Assembly: GCF_900456775.1 (NCBI RefSeq) | Contig: NZ_UAUL01000010.1 | Span: 124,001 to 188,000, forward strand | Origin: Sarcina ventriculi | Lineage (GTDB): Bacteria; Bacillota; Clostridia; Clostridiales; Clostridiaceae | DNA length: 64,000 bases | Direction of reading: 5' to 3' | In this document: one piece after another, positions 19,053-27,508 of the stretch | How positions within the stretch are numbered: position 1 is the first letter of the stretch | Layout: every line of letters begins with the position of its first letter | The notes under the pieces: generated by a model | Seen by the model: the letters and a program-made list of their open reading frames with translations, nothing else | Databases searched by the model: none | Told to the model about the DNA's origin: nothing | Position numbers and translations under genes: made by a program

Positions 19053-20438
19053 ATGGAAAATTTTATAAATCATGAATATATATATAAACTTTTAGAAGAT
19101 GGGAAAAAGGCAACCAAAGAAGATATAATACAAATTTTAGAAAAAGCAAAGAATAAACAAGGAGTAAGCCACGAGGATGTTGCAGCACTTATACAGGTTG
19201 AAGATAAGGAACTACTAAAAAAGATATTTGAAGTTGCAGGAGAAATAAAAGAATCTATATATGGAAATAGGGTTGTTGTTTTTGCTCCTTTATATATAAG
19301 TGATTATTGTGTGAATAATTGTGTGTATTGTGGATATCATAAGTGTCATGATTTTAAGAGAAGAAGATTAACTCAAGAAGAAATTGCAGAAGAAGTAAAA
19401 CTTTTAGAAAAAATGGGGCATAAAAGATTAGCTTTAGAAGTTGGAGAAGATCCAGTTCATGCACCAATTGAATATGTAATTGATAGTTTAAAAACTATAT
19501 ATAATACTCAAAATGAAAATGGAACTATAAGAAGGGTTAATGTAAATATAGCAGCAACAACTGTTGAAAATTATAAGAAATTAAAGGAAGCAAATATTGG
19601 GACTTATATATTATTCCAAGAATCATATCATAAACCAACTTATGAAAAGATGCATCCAAATTGTTTAAAAGGAGATTATAATTATCATTTAACAGCATTG
19701 CATAGAGCAATGGAGGGTGGAATAGATGATGTAGGAGCTGGAGTTTTATTTGGACTTGCAGATCCTAAATTTGAAGTTTTAGGACTTATGATTCATAATG
19801 AAGAAATGGAAAAGAAATTTGGTGTAGGATTCCACACAATATCAGTTCCAAGACTTAGACCATCAGGTGGAATAAATTTAGAAAAATTCCCGAATATAGT
19901 TGATGATGAGATGTTTAAAAAATTAGTTGCAGTAATAAGAATAGCTGTACCATTTACAGGAATAATAATGTCAACAAGAGAAACACCAGAGATGAGAAGG
20001 GATGCATTAAAATTTGGTGTAACCCAAGTAAGTTCAGGTTCAAGTACTGGTGTTGGTGGATATAAAGAAAGAGAAGAAAAAGGTAGTGGAGAGGCTCAAT
20101 TTAAAACTTCAGATGAAAGGACACCTTTAGAGGTTTTAAATGGTCTTTTAGATGATGGATATATTCCAAGTTATTGTACTGCTTGTTATAGAATGGGTAG
20201 AACTGGTGAGAAGTTCATGAAGCTTGCAAAAAGTGGTGAAATACAAAATATGTGTGAACCAAATGCAATGCTTACTCTTATGGAATATGTGTTAGATTAT
20301 GGTGATGCAGAAACTTGTAAAAAAGCAGAAAAAGTAATCAAAGAAAGAACTGAAAAATTAAAATCAGAAAAAGTTAAAGAATTTATAATGGAAAGTTTAG
20401 AAAAACTTAAAGAAGGTGGAAGGGATTATTACATTTAA
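19053..20438 (+). CDS. hydG: [FeFe]-hydrogenase maturase HydG
   Basis: Radical-SAM tyrosine lyase, 461 aa, that cleaves tyrosine and supplies the CO and CN ligands of the H-cluster as an Fe-Cys-(CO)2CN synthon. The SAM cluster is CVNNCVYC. The auxiliary cluster near the C-terminus is CTACYRMGRTGEKFM followed by the third Cys in MCEPNAM, the expected CX2CX22C pattern. Homologous to ThiH (encoded at 24283). Follows hydE by 41 bp in the same operon, ATG after TTAGGAGAA. Confidence 0.95.
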   Translation: MENFINHEYIYKLLEDGKKATKEDIIQILEKAKNKQGVSHEDVAALIQVEDKELLKKIFEVAGEIKESIYGNRVVVFAPLYISDYCVNNCVYCGYHKCHDFKRRRLTQEEIAEEVKLLEKMGHKRLALEVGEDPVHAPIEYVIDSLKTIYNTQNENGTIRRVNVNIAATTVENYKKLKEANIGTYILFQESYHKPTYEKMHPNCLKGDYNYHLTALHRAMEGGIDDVGAGVLFGLADPKFEVLGLMIHNEEMEKKFGVGFHTISVPRLRPSGGINLEKFPNIVDDEMFKKLVAVIRIAVPFTGIIMSTRETPEMRRDALKFGVTQVSSGSSTGVGGYKEREEKGSGEAQFKTSDERTPLEVLNGLLDDGYIPSYCTACYRMGRTGEKFMKLAKSGEIQNMCEPNAMLTLMEYVLDYGDAETCKKAEKVIKERTEKLKSEKVKEFIMESLEKLKEGGRDYYI

Positions 20439-20449
20439 GGAGGAGTTTT

Positions 20450-21646
20450 ATGAACAGTACACCAAATGCTAATAGAAAACATATAACAGTGTATGGAAAA
20501 ACTAATACTGGAAAATCCTCATTAATAAATAAGATATTAAACCAAGAAGTATCTTTAGTATCAGATATTGCAGGAACTACGACAGATCCAGTTTTAAAAG
20601 CTATGGAACTTATTCCAGTGGGGCCTGTAGTATTTATAGATACAGCAGGTATTGATGATAAAAGCGAACTTGGAGATTTGAGGATTAAAAAAACTTTAGA
20701 TGTATTAAAAAGAACTGATATAGCTCTTTATGTTATGGATGCAAATAATGTCGATAGAGATGAACTTGAAAAAGCTAAGATAAACTTTAAGAAATATAAT
20801 ATACCTTATTTGATTATAGTAAATAAAATAGATAAAGTATCAGAAGAAGTTTTAAGTAAATTAAAAAATGAATTTAAAAATGGTATTTTTATATCAGTTT
20901 TAAAAGATATAGGAGTGGAAAAAGTTAAAGATGCTCTTATAAAAAGTTTACAAAAAGAAGAGGAAGATGGACCAATACTTGGAGATTTAATTCCTTATAA
21001 TGGAACAGTTGTTTTGGTTGTACCAGTAGATTCAGAAGCTCCAAAGGGAAGGATAATTCTTCCGCAAGTTCAGTGTATAAGAGATTGTTTAGATCATGGA
21101 ATAAAGAGTTATGTAGTTCGAGATACTGAACTTGAAAGCGCTTTAAAAGATTTGAAAAATGTTGATTTAGTGGTAACAGATTCTCAAGCTTTTAAAAAAG
21201 TTTCCAAAATAGTTTCAGAAGATACACCTTTAACTAGTTTTTCAATTCTTTTTGCAAGACATAAGGGAGAGATTAGTGATTTTATAAAAGGAGCTAATGC
21301 TGTAAAAAACTTAAAAGAGGGTTCAAAGATTTTAATATCAGAGAGTTGTACTCACAATGTGTCTCATGAAGATATAGGAAGAGTGAAAATTCCTAAACTT
21401 TTAACTAAATATGTAGGACAAAAATTAAATTTTGAATACAGAGTAGGACATGATTTTCCAGATAACATAAAAGAATATGATTTAATAATACATTGTGGTG
21501 CTTGCATGATAAATAGAAAAACTGTAGTGAATCGAATAAATTACTGTAAAGAAGAGAATGTTCCTATAACTAATTATGGAATAATTTTAGCTTTCTTAAA
21601 TGATATTTTAGATAGAAGTGTAAAATGCTTTAAAGATAACATTTAA
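20450..21646 (+). CDS. hydF: [FeFe]-hydrogenase maturation GTPase HydF
   Basis: Scaffold GTPase, 398 aa, on which HydE and HydG assemble the 2Fe precursor before transfer to apo-hydrogenase. P-loop GKTNTGKSS (17-25), switch II DTAGIDD and NKID for guanine. The C-terminal Fe-S ligands CTHN and HCGAC are present with the expected spacing of about 50 residues. Eleven bp after hydG, start preceded by AAGGAGGAG. Last gene of the operon, ending at a 14-bp perfect hairpin. Confidence 0.96.
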   Translation: MNSTPNANRKHITVYGKTNTGKSSLINKILNQEVSLVSDIAGTTTDPVLKAMELIPVGPVVFIDTAGIDDKSELGDLRIKKTLDVLKRTDIALYVMDANNVDRDELEKAKINFKKYNIPYLIIVNKIDKVSEEVLSKLKNEFKNGIFISVLKDIGVEKVKDALIKSLQKEEEDGPILGDLIPYNGTVVLVVPVDSEAPKGRIILPQVQCIRDCLDHGIKSYVVRDTELESALKDLKNVDLVVTDSQAFKKVSKIVSEDTPLTSFSILFARHKGEISDFIKGANAVKNLKEGSKILISESCTHNVSHEDIGRVKIPKLLTKYVGQKLNFEYRVGHDFPDNIKEYDLIIHCGACMINRKTVVNRINYCKEENVPITNYGIILAFLNDILDRSVKCFKDNI

Positions 21647-21660
21647 GTGTAGAGCATGAG

Positions 21661-21710
21661 TTAATAGTAGATAATAAATTTATCTACTATTAATATTACT
21701 TTTGTATTTT
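21661..21710 (+). terminator. Terminator of the hyd operon
   Basis: Perfect 14-bp arms TTAATAGTAGATAA (21661-21674) and TTATCTACTATTAA (21680-21693) with a 5-base loop, followed by a T-rich stretch. Confidence 0.8.
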
Positions 21711-21755
21711 TTAGTATAATAAAATAAAGATATTATTTTTTATGGAGGTTGTAAA

Positions 21756-22172
21756 ATGAAGTATACAAAGAGAAAAAATATTTATGTTGTTAGACTTGAG
21801 AAAGATGAAAACATAGTTGAAAGTTTAAAAAAATTTGCTAAAGAAAACAATATAAAAGCAGCCATGGTAAATGGAATAGGCGCAGTAACTGATACAAAGA
21901 TAGGGATTTATGATATAGAAAGCAAAAAATATAATGAAACAATATTTAATGATAATTATGAGATAACAAGTCTTACAGGAAATATTACAACAAAAGATAA
22001 TGAACCATATATGCATTTACATATAAATTTTAGTGGACAAGATTGTATATGTTATGGAGGGCATTTTATAGAGGGGAAAGTTACTATAACTGCTGAAATA
22101 ATAGTAACAGAAATAGAGGGAAATTTAAATAGATATTTAGATGAGGTTGGAATAAATCTTATAGATGTATAA
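21756..22172 (+). CDS. PPC/DUF296 domain protein
   Basis: 138-aa stand-alone PPC (plant and prokaryote conserved, DUF296) domain. The hallmark LHINFSGQDCICYGGHFIEG (about 88-107) and the early VNGIGAVTDTKIGIYD are present. Bacterial single-domain members form trimers and often carry a metal-binding His cluster (here HLH at about 87-89). They are frequently called DNA-binding proteins by analogy with plant AT-hook proteins, but no AT-hook is present, so function is open. Monocistronic; TATAAT at 21715-21720. Confidence 0.8.
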   Translation: MKYTKRKNIYVVRLEKDENIVESLKKFAKENNIKAAMVNGIGAVTDTKIGIYDIESKKYNETIFNDNYEITSLTGNITTKDNEPYMHLHINFSGQDCICYGGHFIEGKVTITAEIIVTEIEGNLNRYLDEVGINLIDV

Positions 22173-22179
22173 TTTGCTA

Positions 22180-22208
22180 TTTACAATAAAAAAATATAGG
22201 TATATAAT
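22180..22208 (+). promoter_or_regulatory. Promoter of the thiamine operon
   Basis: TTTACA (22180-22185), 17 bp, TATAAT (22203-22208), just upstream of the TPP riboswitch. Confidence 0.75.
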
Positions 22209-22233
22209 AAAGGTAAAGTTAATATAATAAATT

Positions 22234-22322
22234 GTTGCTAGGGGTGCCAAATAATTGGCTGAGAGGAAAATCCAACCCTATGAACCTGATATGGTTAATA
22301 CCAGCGTAGGAAAGCAAGTAAA
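22234..22322 (+). ncRNA. TPP riboswitch
   Basis: Classic thiamine-pyrophosphate aptamer. GGGGTGCC (22241-22248), GGCTGAGAGG, ACCCTATGAACCTGAT, then TGGTTAATACCAGCGTAGG and AAGC follow in order. P1 is TTGCT (22235-22239) with AGCAA. The 3' strand of P1 is part of AGCAAGT (22313-22319), which can alternatively pair with ACTTGCT (22384-22390), the 5' arm of the downstream terminator. Ligand binding would therefore hold P1 and permit termination. It controls thiSFGH-tenI-thiC. Confidence 0.97.
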
Positions 22323-22380
22323 TTTAGCGATTTTTGTTTGTGAAGATATAATACAATTACAAATAAAGTTATAGATTTTT

Positions 22381-22410
22381 AAGACTTGCTATTTAAGCAA
22401 GTCTTTTTAT
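22381..22410 (+). terminator. Riboswitch-controlled terminator of the thi operon
   Basis: AAGACTTGCT (22381-22390), 5-base loop, AGCAAGTCTT (22396-22405), then TTTAT. Perfect 10-bp stem; its 5' arm competes with the antiterminator formed with 22313-22319. Confidence 0.9.
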
Positions 22411-22468
22411 TTTCTAAATAGTTTATAAATATATAAAAATATTAAATAATTTTTAGGAGTGTATAGTA

Positions 22469-22663
22469 ATGATAATAAACGGCAAAAAGTATGAATTTAC
22501 AGAAAATTCAACTATTTCTGAAATATTAAAAAAATTAAATGTTAACGAAGAAAGAGTTGTTGTAGAAGTTAATTTAAACATAATACATAAGGAGGAATAT
22601 GATAGTTTTATTGTTAAAGAAAATGATTCTTTAGAAGTTTTAAGTTTTGTGGGAGGTGGTTAA
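22469..22663 (+). CDS. thiS: Sulfur carrier protein ThiS
   Basis: 64-aa ubiquitin-like sulfur carrier, full length. It ends in VGGG, whose terminal Gly-Gly is adenylated by ThiF and converted to the thiocarboxylate that donates sulfur to the thiazole of thiamine. Start ATG after TTAGGAG. First gene of the TPP-controlled operon. Its last codons encode the ribosome binding site GGGAGGTGG for thiF. Confidence 0.95.
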   Translation: MIINGKKYEFTENSTISEILKKLNVNEERVVVEVNLNIIHKEEYDSFIVKENDSLEVLSFVGGG

Positions 22664-22664
22664 G

Positions 22665-23465
22665 ATAAATATATACGTAAATGAATTAAAGATTAATATT
22701 GATAAAAATGCCTATATTTCCGATGTTAAGGGAAAATATAAAAATGATGCAGATGTCGTTATTTTAAATGGATTCCCTATTAATAGCAATATTAAATTGA
22801 ATGAGAATGATAAAGTTACTTTGATAAAAAAAGGAGAGATACCTAAAGAAGATGAACTTGAATTTCTTATGATGGCAAGACATACTCCGGGTGTTTTTGA
22901 AAGATTAAAAAAAGCAAAAGTAGCAATAGTTGGATGTGGAGGTCTTGGATCTAATATAGCAATATCTTTAGCTAGAGTTGGGATTGGGGATATTGTGATA
23001 TGTGATTTTGATATAGTAGAGCCATCTAATTTAAATAGACAACAGTATTTTGTAAAAGATATTGGAAAATTTAAAGTAGATGCTTTGAAGGAGATTTTAC
23101 TTAAAATAAATCCATTTATAAATGTTAAAACTAACAATGTATTTATAGATAAAGACAATATTGAATATTTGTTTAAAGATAGAGATATAATAATTGAAGC
23201 TTTTGATAAAGCTGAAAGTAAGGCTATTTTAGCTAATGTTGTTTTAACAAAAATGCCAGATAAATACTTAATAATGGGATCTGGTATGGCTGGATATTTT
23301 GATTCTAATATTATAAGAACGAGAAAGATAAATGAAAAATTTTTTGTTTGCGGTGATTTTATAAATGAAGCTAAGATGGGCTCAGGGCTTATGGCGCCTA
23401 GAGTAGGAATTGTAGCGAATCATATGGCAAACGAAGCTGTTAGGATTTTGTGCAAAACTATTTAA
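22665..23465 (+). CDS. thiF: ThiF family-2 adenylyltransferase with N-terminal ThiS-like domain
   Basis: E1-like enzyme activating ThiS. Residues about 1-65 (NIYVNELKINIDKN to DKVTLIKKGE) form a second ubiquitin-like domain. The ThiF domain follows, with ATP site VGCGGLGSN and NRQQY typical of the family-2 (short) clade. No CXXC zinc pair is evident. The frame opens at TTG 22647 inside thiS, but GGGAGG (22651-22656) sits 8 bases before ATA at 22665, which would give MNIYVNE, the expected N-terminus. The only other candidate is GTG at 22656, within the binding site. I prefer the unusual ATA start, with limited certainty. Translation is coupled to thiS. Confidence 0.85.
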   Translation: MNIYVNELKINIDKNAYISDVKGKYKNDADVVILNGFPINSNIKLNENDKVTLIKKGEIPKEDELEFLMMARHTPGVFERLKKAKVAIVGCGGLGSNIAISLARVGIGDIVICDFDIVEPSNLNRQQYFVKDIGKFKVDALKEILLKINPFINVKTNNVFIDKDNIEYLFKDRDIIIEAFDKAESKAILANVVLTKMPDKYLIMGSGMAGYFDSNIIRTRKINEKFFVCGDFINEAKMGSGLMAPRVGIVANHMANEAVRILCKTI

Positions 23466-23505
23466 TTATTTAAAGTTATAAAGCAAAAATTAGGAGGAAA
23501 AATAC

Positions 23506-24270
23506 ATGGATGATTTAATAATTGGAGGAATTAAATTAAGTTCAAGATTATTTGTAGGGACAGGTAAATATAGTTCAAATGAATTAATTCCAGAGGTTTT
23601 AAAAGAAAGTGGTTCTAAAGTCATAACTTTAGCTGTAAGACGTATTGATTTTGATAATAAGGAAGAAAATCCACTAGAATATATTCCAAAGGATACTATA
23701 CTTCTTCCAAATACATCAGGAGCGAGAAATGCTAGTGAAGCTATACGACTTGCAAGACTTGCAAGAGCTATGGGGTGTGGGAATTGGATTAAAATAGAGG
23801 TTATCTCTGACAATAAATATCTTATGCCAAATAATTTGGAAACTTTAAAGGCAACCGAGGTATTGGCTAATGAGGGTTTTGTAGTACTTCCTTATATGAG
23901 CCCTGATATATATTTTGGACGTGCTATGAAGGAAGCGGGTGCTGCTGCTATTATGCCTTTAGCATCACCAATAGGAAGCAATAAGGGATTAAAAACTAAA
24001 GAACTTATAAGAATGATGATAGAAGAAATCGATGCACCGATAGTGGTAGATGCTGGAATAGGCAGACCATCTCATGCAATGGAAGCGATGGAACTTGGAG
24101 CTTCAGCTTGCCTTGTAAACACTGCTATAGCTTCATCAAAGGACCCTAAAGTAATGGCTAGAGCATTTAAATTGGCTGTTGAGGGTGGAAGGCTTGGATA
24201 TCTTGCAAAATTTGGTGAGATTTCAAGTAGTGCTAATGCATCATCACCACTTACTGGATTTTTAAGATAG
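23506..24270 (+). CDS. thiG: Thiazole synthase ThiG
   Basis: TIM-barrel enzyme, 254 aa, that condenses deoxyxylulose phosphate, dehydroglycine and ThiS thiocarboxylate into thiazole phosphate. Begins [19 protein letters not shown]. Contains TVRR-like LAVRRIDFD and [14 protein letters not shown], then IKIEVI, in which the Lys is the expected Schiff-base residue, [11 protein letters not shown] and NTAIA. ATG after TAGGAGGAAAA. It works with ThiH, 12 bp downstream. Confidence 0.96.
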   Translation: MDDLIIGGIKLSSRLFVGTGKYSSNELIPEVLKESGSKVITLAVRRIDFDNKEENPLEYIPKDTILLPNTSGARNASEAIRLARLARAMGCGNWIKIEVISDNKYLMPNNLETLKATEVLANEGFVVLPYMSPDIYFGRAMKEAGAAAIMPLASPIGSNKGLKTKELIRMMIEEIDAPIVVDAGIGRPSHAMEAMELGASACLVNTAIASSKDPKVMARAFKLAVEGGRLGYLAKFGEISSSANASSPLTGFLR

Positions 24271-24282
24271 GGGATGGAGAAT

Positions 24283-25386
24283 ATGAGTTTTTATAAAGTT
24301 ATAGAAAAATATAAAGATTTTGATTTTAACAACTATTTTAGAAATACTACTATACAAGATGTAAAAAAAAGTATACATAAAGAAAAATTAGACAGTGAAG
24401 ATTTATTAAATCTTTTATCACCTAAAGCTATAGAATGTTTAGAAGAGATGGCTCAAAGGGCTAATGAATTATCAATTCAGTACTTTGGAAAAGTAGTAAA
24501 TTTATACACTCCTTTATATCTTGCAAATTACTGTGAAAATCATTGTGCTTATTGTGGATATAATGTAGTTAATAAAATTCATAGGAAAAGGCTTACATTA
24601 GAAGAAGTCAAATTGGAAGGGGAAGCTATAAGTAAACAAGGTTTTAAACATCTTTTAATATTGACAGGAGAGAGTAAAACTAAAACACCAGTATCATATA
24701 TAGCAGAGTGTGTTAGAGTGTTAAAACCAATGTTTCCATCTATTGGGATAGAAGTTTATGCTTTGACTGAAAATGAGTATAAGATTTTAGTAGATGCTGG
24801 AGTTGATGGGCTTACTATATATCAAGAAACTTACAATGAAGAAGTTTATGATAAAGTTCACATAAGTGGCCCTAAGAAAGATTATATATTTAGATTAGAT
24901 GCACCAGAGAGAGGAGCAAAATCTGGAATGAGAGATATTGGTCTTGGAGCGCTTTTAGGTCTTAGTGATTTTAGAGTGGACGCATTCTTTACAGCTCTTC
25001 ATGGAGAATATATTGCTAAAAAATACAGAGAAGTAAATATTGCTTATGCACTTCCAAGAATAAGACCTCATGAAGGAGAATTTGATGATATAAATAAGGT
25101 AAATGATAAAAATTTTGTTCAAATGCTTTTGGCTTTTAAAATATTTAATCCTACAGCTTCAATTAATATATCTACAAGGGAGAGACCAGTGTTTAGAGAA
25201 AATTTAATTCCACTTGGTGCTAATAAAATAAGTGCTGGGGTATCAACAAATGTAGGTGGACATGCTATAGAGGATGTTGGAGAAGAACAATTTGTAATAA
25301 ATGATACAAGGAGTGCTAAAGAAATAAAGAATGTTATAAAATCGTTAGGATATCAAGCTATATTTAAAGATTGGGAGAGAATATAA
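24283..25386 (+). CDS. thiH: 2-iminoacetate synthase ThiH
   Basis: Radical-SAM tyrosine lyase, 367 aa, providing dehydroglycine for thiazole formation in anaerobes (aerobes use ThiO). SAM cluster motif CENHCAYC. The region LTGESKTKTPVSYI and IGLGALLGLSDFR match the family. The frame opens at an ATG at 24274, but that ATG touches its GGGG; the next ATG at 24283 gives the family start MSFYKVIEKY with GGAG upstream, so I use it. Paralogue of HydG in this window. Confidence 0.95.
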   Translation: MSFYKVIEKYKDFDFNNYFRNTTIQDVKKSIHKEKLDSEDLLNLLSPKAIECLEEMAQRANELSIQYFGKVVNLYTPLYLANYCENHCAYCGYNVVNKIHRKRLTLEEVKLEGEAISKQGFKHLLILTGESKTKTPVSYIAECVRVLKPMFPSIGIEVYALTENEYKILVDAGVDGLTIYQETYNEEVYDKVHISGPKKDYIFRLDAPERGAKSGMRDIGLGALLGLSDFRVDAFFTALHGEYIAKKYREVNIAYALPRIRPHEGEFDDINKVNDKNFVQMLLAFKIFNPTASINISTRERPVFRENLIPLGANKISAGVSTNVGGHAIEDVGEEQFVINDTRSAKEIKNVIKSLGYQAIFKDWERI

Positions 25387-25387
25387 A

Positions 25388-25996
25388 ATGCTTTATTTGA
25401 TAACAAATAGACATTTAGTAGACGCTGAAAAATATTATGAAGTTATAAAAACTTTATCTACCTTAGGATTAAAAAGAATAATTTTAAGGGAAAAGGACTT
25501 ATCTTCAAATGAATTAGAAGATATTTATGTAAATATAAAAAATATAATTGAGGATGATACAAAAATAATAATAAATTCAGATATTGCCTTGGCAAGGCGT
25601 GTTAAAGCTTATGGGCTTCACCTCTCATTTAATGATTTTTTAAAATACAAAAAACAAAATTTGAATGATTCTTTTGTATTAGGTGTTTCTGTTCATTCTT
25701 TGGATGAAGCAATTTTAGTAGAAAAGCTAGGAGCAGATTATATTTTAGCTTCAAATATATATGAGACTAAATGTAAAGAAGGATTAAAAGGCAAAGGTGT
25801 AGGTTTTTTAAGAGAGATAAAGGAAAAGACAAGTATAAAAGTTATAGCACTAGGGGGAATAACCTCTAAAAATATAAATGAAGTTTTAGAGGAAAAAGTT
25901 GATGGTGTGGCTATTATGAGTGCTTTTATGGAGAGTCAAAATATTTATGAAGACTTTAAAAATTTTCAATCTATTATAGATAAATATAGCAAGTAA
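25388..25996 (+). CDS. TenI/ThiE-like protein
   Basis: 202-aa TIM-barrel protein of the ThiE/TenI family. It has the early LYLITNR start, GLHLSFNDF, the phosphate-loop region ALGGITSKN and VDGVAIMSAF. Because a full ThiE domain exists in the thiDE fusion (27509), this copy is probably the TenI-type thiazole tautomerase rather than thiamine-phosphate synthase; that is inference from context. It starts one base after the thiH stop, so translation is coupled. Confidence 0.8.
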   Translation: MLYLITNRHLVDAEKYYEVIKTLSTLGLKRIILREKDLSSNELEDIYVNIKNIIEDDTKIIINSDIALARRVKAYGLHLSFNDFLKYKKQNLNDSFVLGVSVHSLDEAILVEKLGADYILASNIYETKCKEGLKGKGVGFLREIKEKTSIKVIALGGITSKNINEVLEEKVDGVAIMSAFMESQNIYEDFKNFQSIIDKYSK

Positions 25997-26042
25997 TTAA
26001 ATATAAGAAAAAAGTTTATAGTTTTTAAATGGAGGATTTTTT

Positions 26043-27347
26043 ATGGATTATACAACTCAAATGGATGCAGCTAAAAAGGGAATTATAACAAAAGAAATGG
26101 AGGCAGTAGCTTTAAAAGAGGGTATGACTTCTGAGGAAATAAGAAGAAAACTTGCAAAGGGAGTAATTGCAATCCCTGCTAACAAAAATCATAAATCGTT
26201 AAACGCAGAAGGGATAGGGGAAGGATTAAGAACAAAAATAAATGTTAATCTTGGAATATCTAAAGATTGTTATGATTATGAAAAGGAATTAGAAAAGGTA
26301 AGAGTAGCTTTAGATATGGGAGCCGAATCTATAATGGATTTATCGAATTATGGGAAAACAGAAGAAATGAGAAAAAGAATAATAGAAATGTCAAGTGCAA
26401 TGGTTGGAACTGTTCCTATGTATGATGCCTTAGGGTTTCATGATAAAGATTTAAAGGATATTACAGTTGATGAATTTTTTGAAGTTGTTGAAAGACATGG
26501 ACAAGATGGAGTTGATTTCATAACAGTTCATGCGGGATTAAATAGGGAGGCAGTAGAAACTGTAAAGAGAAATAAAAGACTTACAAATATAGTATCTAGG
26601 GGAGGTTCTCTTTTATTTGCTTGGATGGAACTTAATAATTGTGAAAATCCATTTTTTGAATATTATGATAGGCTTTTAGAAATATGTGCAAAGTATGATA
26701 TGACTCTTTCTTTAGGAGATGCATTAAGACCAGGTTCAATTAGTGATGCAACAGATGCATCTCAAATAAAAGAACTTATAACATTAGGTGAACTTACAAA
26801 AAGAGCATGGGAGAAAAATGTACAAGTTATAATTGAAGGGCCTGGACATATGGCGATAAATGAAATTCAGTCCAATATGTTATTAGAAAAAAAGTTATGT
26901 CATGGAGCACCATTTTATGTTTTAGGACCATTAGTTACTGATATTGCTCCAGGATATGACCACATAACATCAGCAATAGGAGGAGCTATTGCAGCAAGTT
27001 CTGGAGCTGATTTCTTATGTTATGTAACTCCAGCTGAACATTTAAGACTTCCAGATTTAAACGATATGAAAGAAGGCATTATAGCTTGTAAAATAGCAGC
27101 ACATGCAGGAGATATATCTAAAAATGTAAAAGGCGCAAAAGAGTGGGATAAGAAAATGAGTATGGCAAGAGCTGATATTGATTGGGAAAGAATGTTTAAT
27201 TTAGCAATAGACAGTAGTAAAGCTAGAGAATATAGAGAAAGTTCTAAGCCTCATGATGAAGAGAGTTGTACAATGTGCGGAAAAATGTGTTCTATGAGAA
27301 CTATGAAAAAGATATTAAATGGAGAACATTTAGAGATAAATAATTAA
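26043..27347 (+). CDS. thiC: Phosphomethylpyrimidine synthase ThiC
   Basis: Radical-SAM enzyme, 434 aa (the short form), that rearranges aminoimidazole ribotide to HMP phosphate. The start [16 protein letters not shown], then [17 protein letters not shown] and [17 protein letters not shown] are diagnostic. The C-terminal cluster motif reads CTMCGKMC, which is CX2CX3C rather than the textbook CX2CX4C. Last gene of the riboswitch-controlled operon, with ATG after TGGAGGA and a strong terminator 50 bp downstream. Confidence 0.96.
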   Translation: MDYTTQMDAAKKGIITKEMEAVALKEGMTSEEIRRKLAKGVIAIPANKNHKSLNAEGIGEGLRTKINVNLGISKDCYDYEKELEKVRVALDMGAESIMDLSNYGKTEEMRKRIIEMSSAMVGTVPMYDALGFHDKDLKDITVDEFFEVVERHGQDGVDFITVHAGLNREAVETVKRNKRLTNIVSRGGSLLFAWMELNNCENPFFEYYDRLLEICAKYDMTLSLGDALRPGSISDATDASQIKELITLGELTKRAWEKNVQVIIEGPGHMAINEIQSNMLLEKKLCHGAPFYVLGPLVTDIAPGYDHITSAIGGAIAASSGADFLCYVTPAEHLRLPDLNDMKEGIIACKIAAHAGDISKNVKGAKEWDKKMSMARADIDWERMFNLAIDSSKAREYRESSKPHDEESCTMCGKMCSMRTMKKILNGEHLEINN

Positions 27348-27394
27348 AATAATTTATATAAAAAGTTTAAATAATATATGTTTTAGATGGATTA

Positions 27395-27447
27395 GGAGAG
27401 ATATATTATAAAATAATTATTACTTATAATATATCCCCTATTTTTTA
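27395..27447 (+). terminator. Terminator of the thi operon
   Basis: GGAGAGATATATTATAA pairs with TTATAATATATCCCC (one bulge, GU/AC adjustments) and is followed by TATTTTTTATTTT. It separates thiC from thiDE. Confidence 0.8.
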
Positions 27448-27508
27448 TTTTAAATTTAATATTGTTTATATAAAAATAATAAAATAGATAATTTAAAAGG
27501 AGAAAATT

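Noticed and set aside
25388-25996. Main thiamine-phosphate synthase
   Set aside because: A full ThiE domain is present in the thiDE fusion; the position within thiGH-thiC fits TenI better, though the two cannot be separated for certain by eye.
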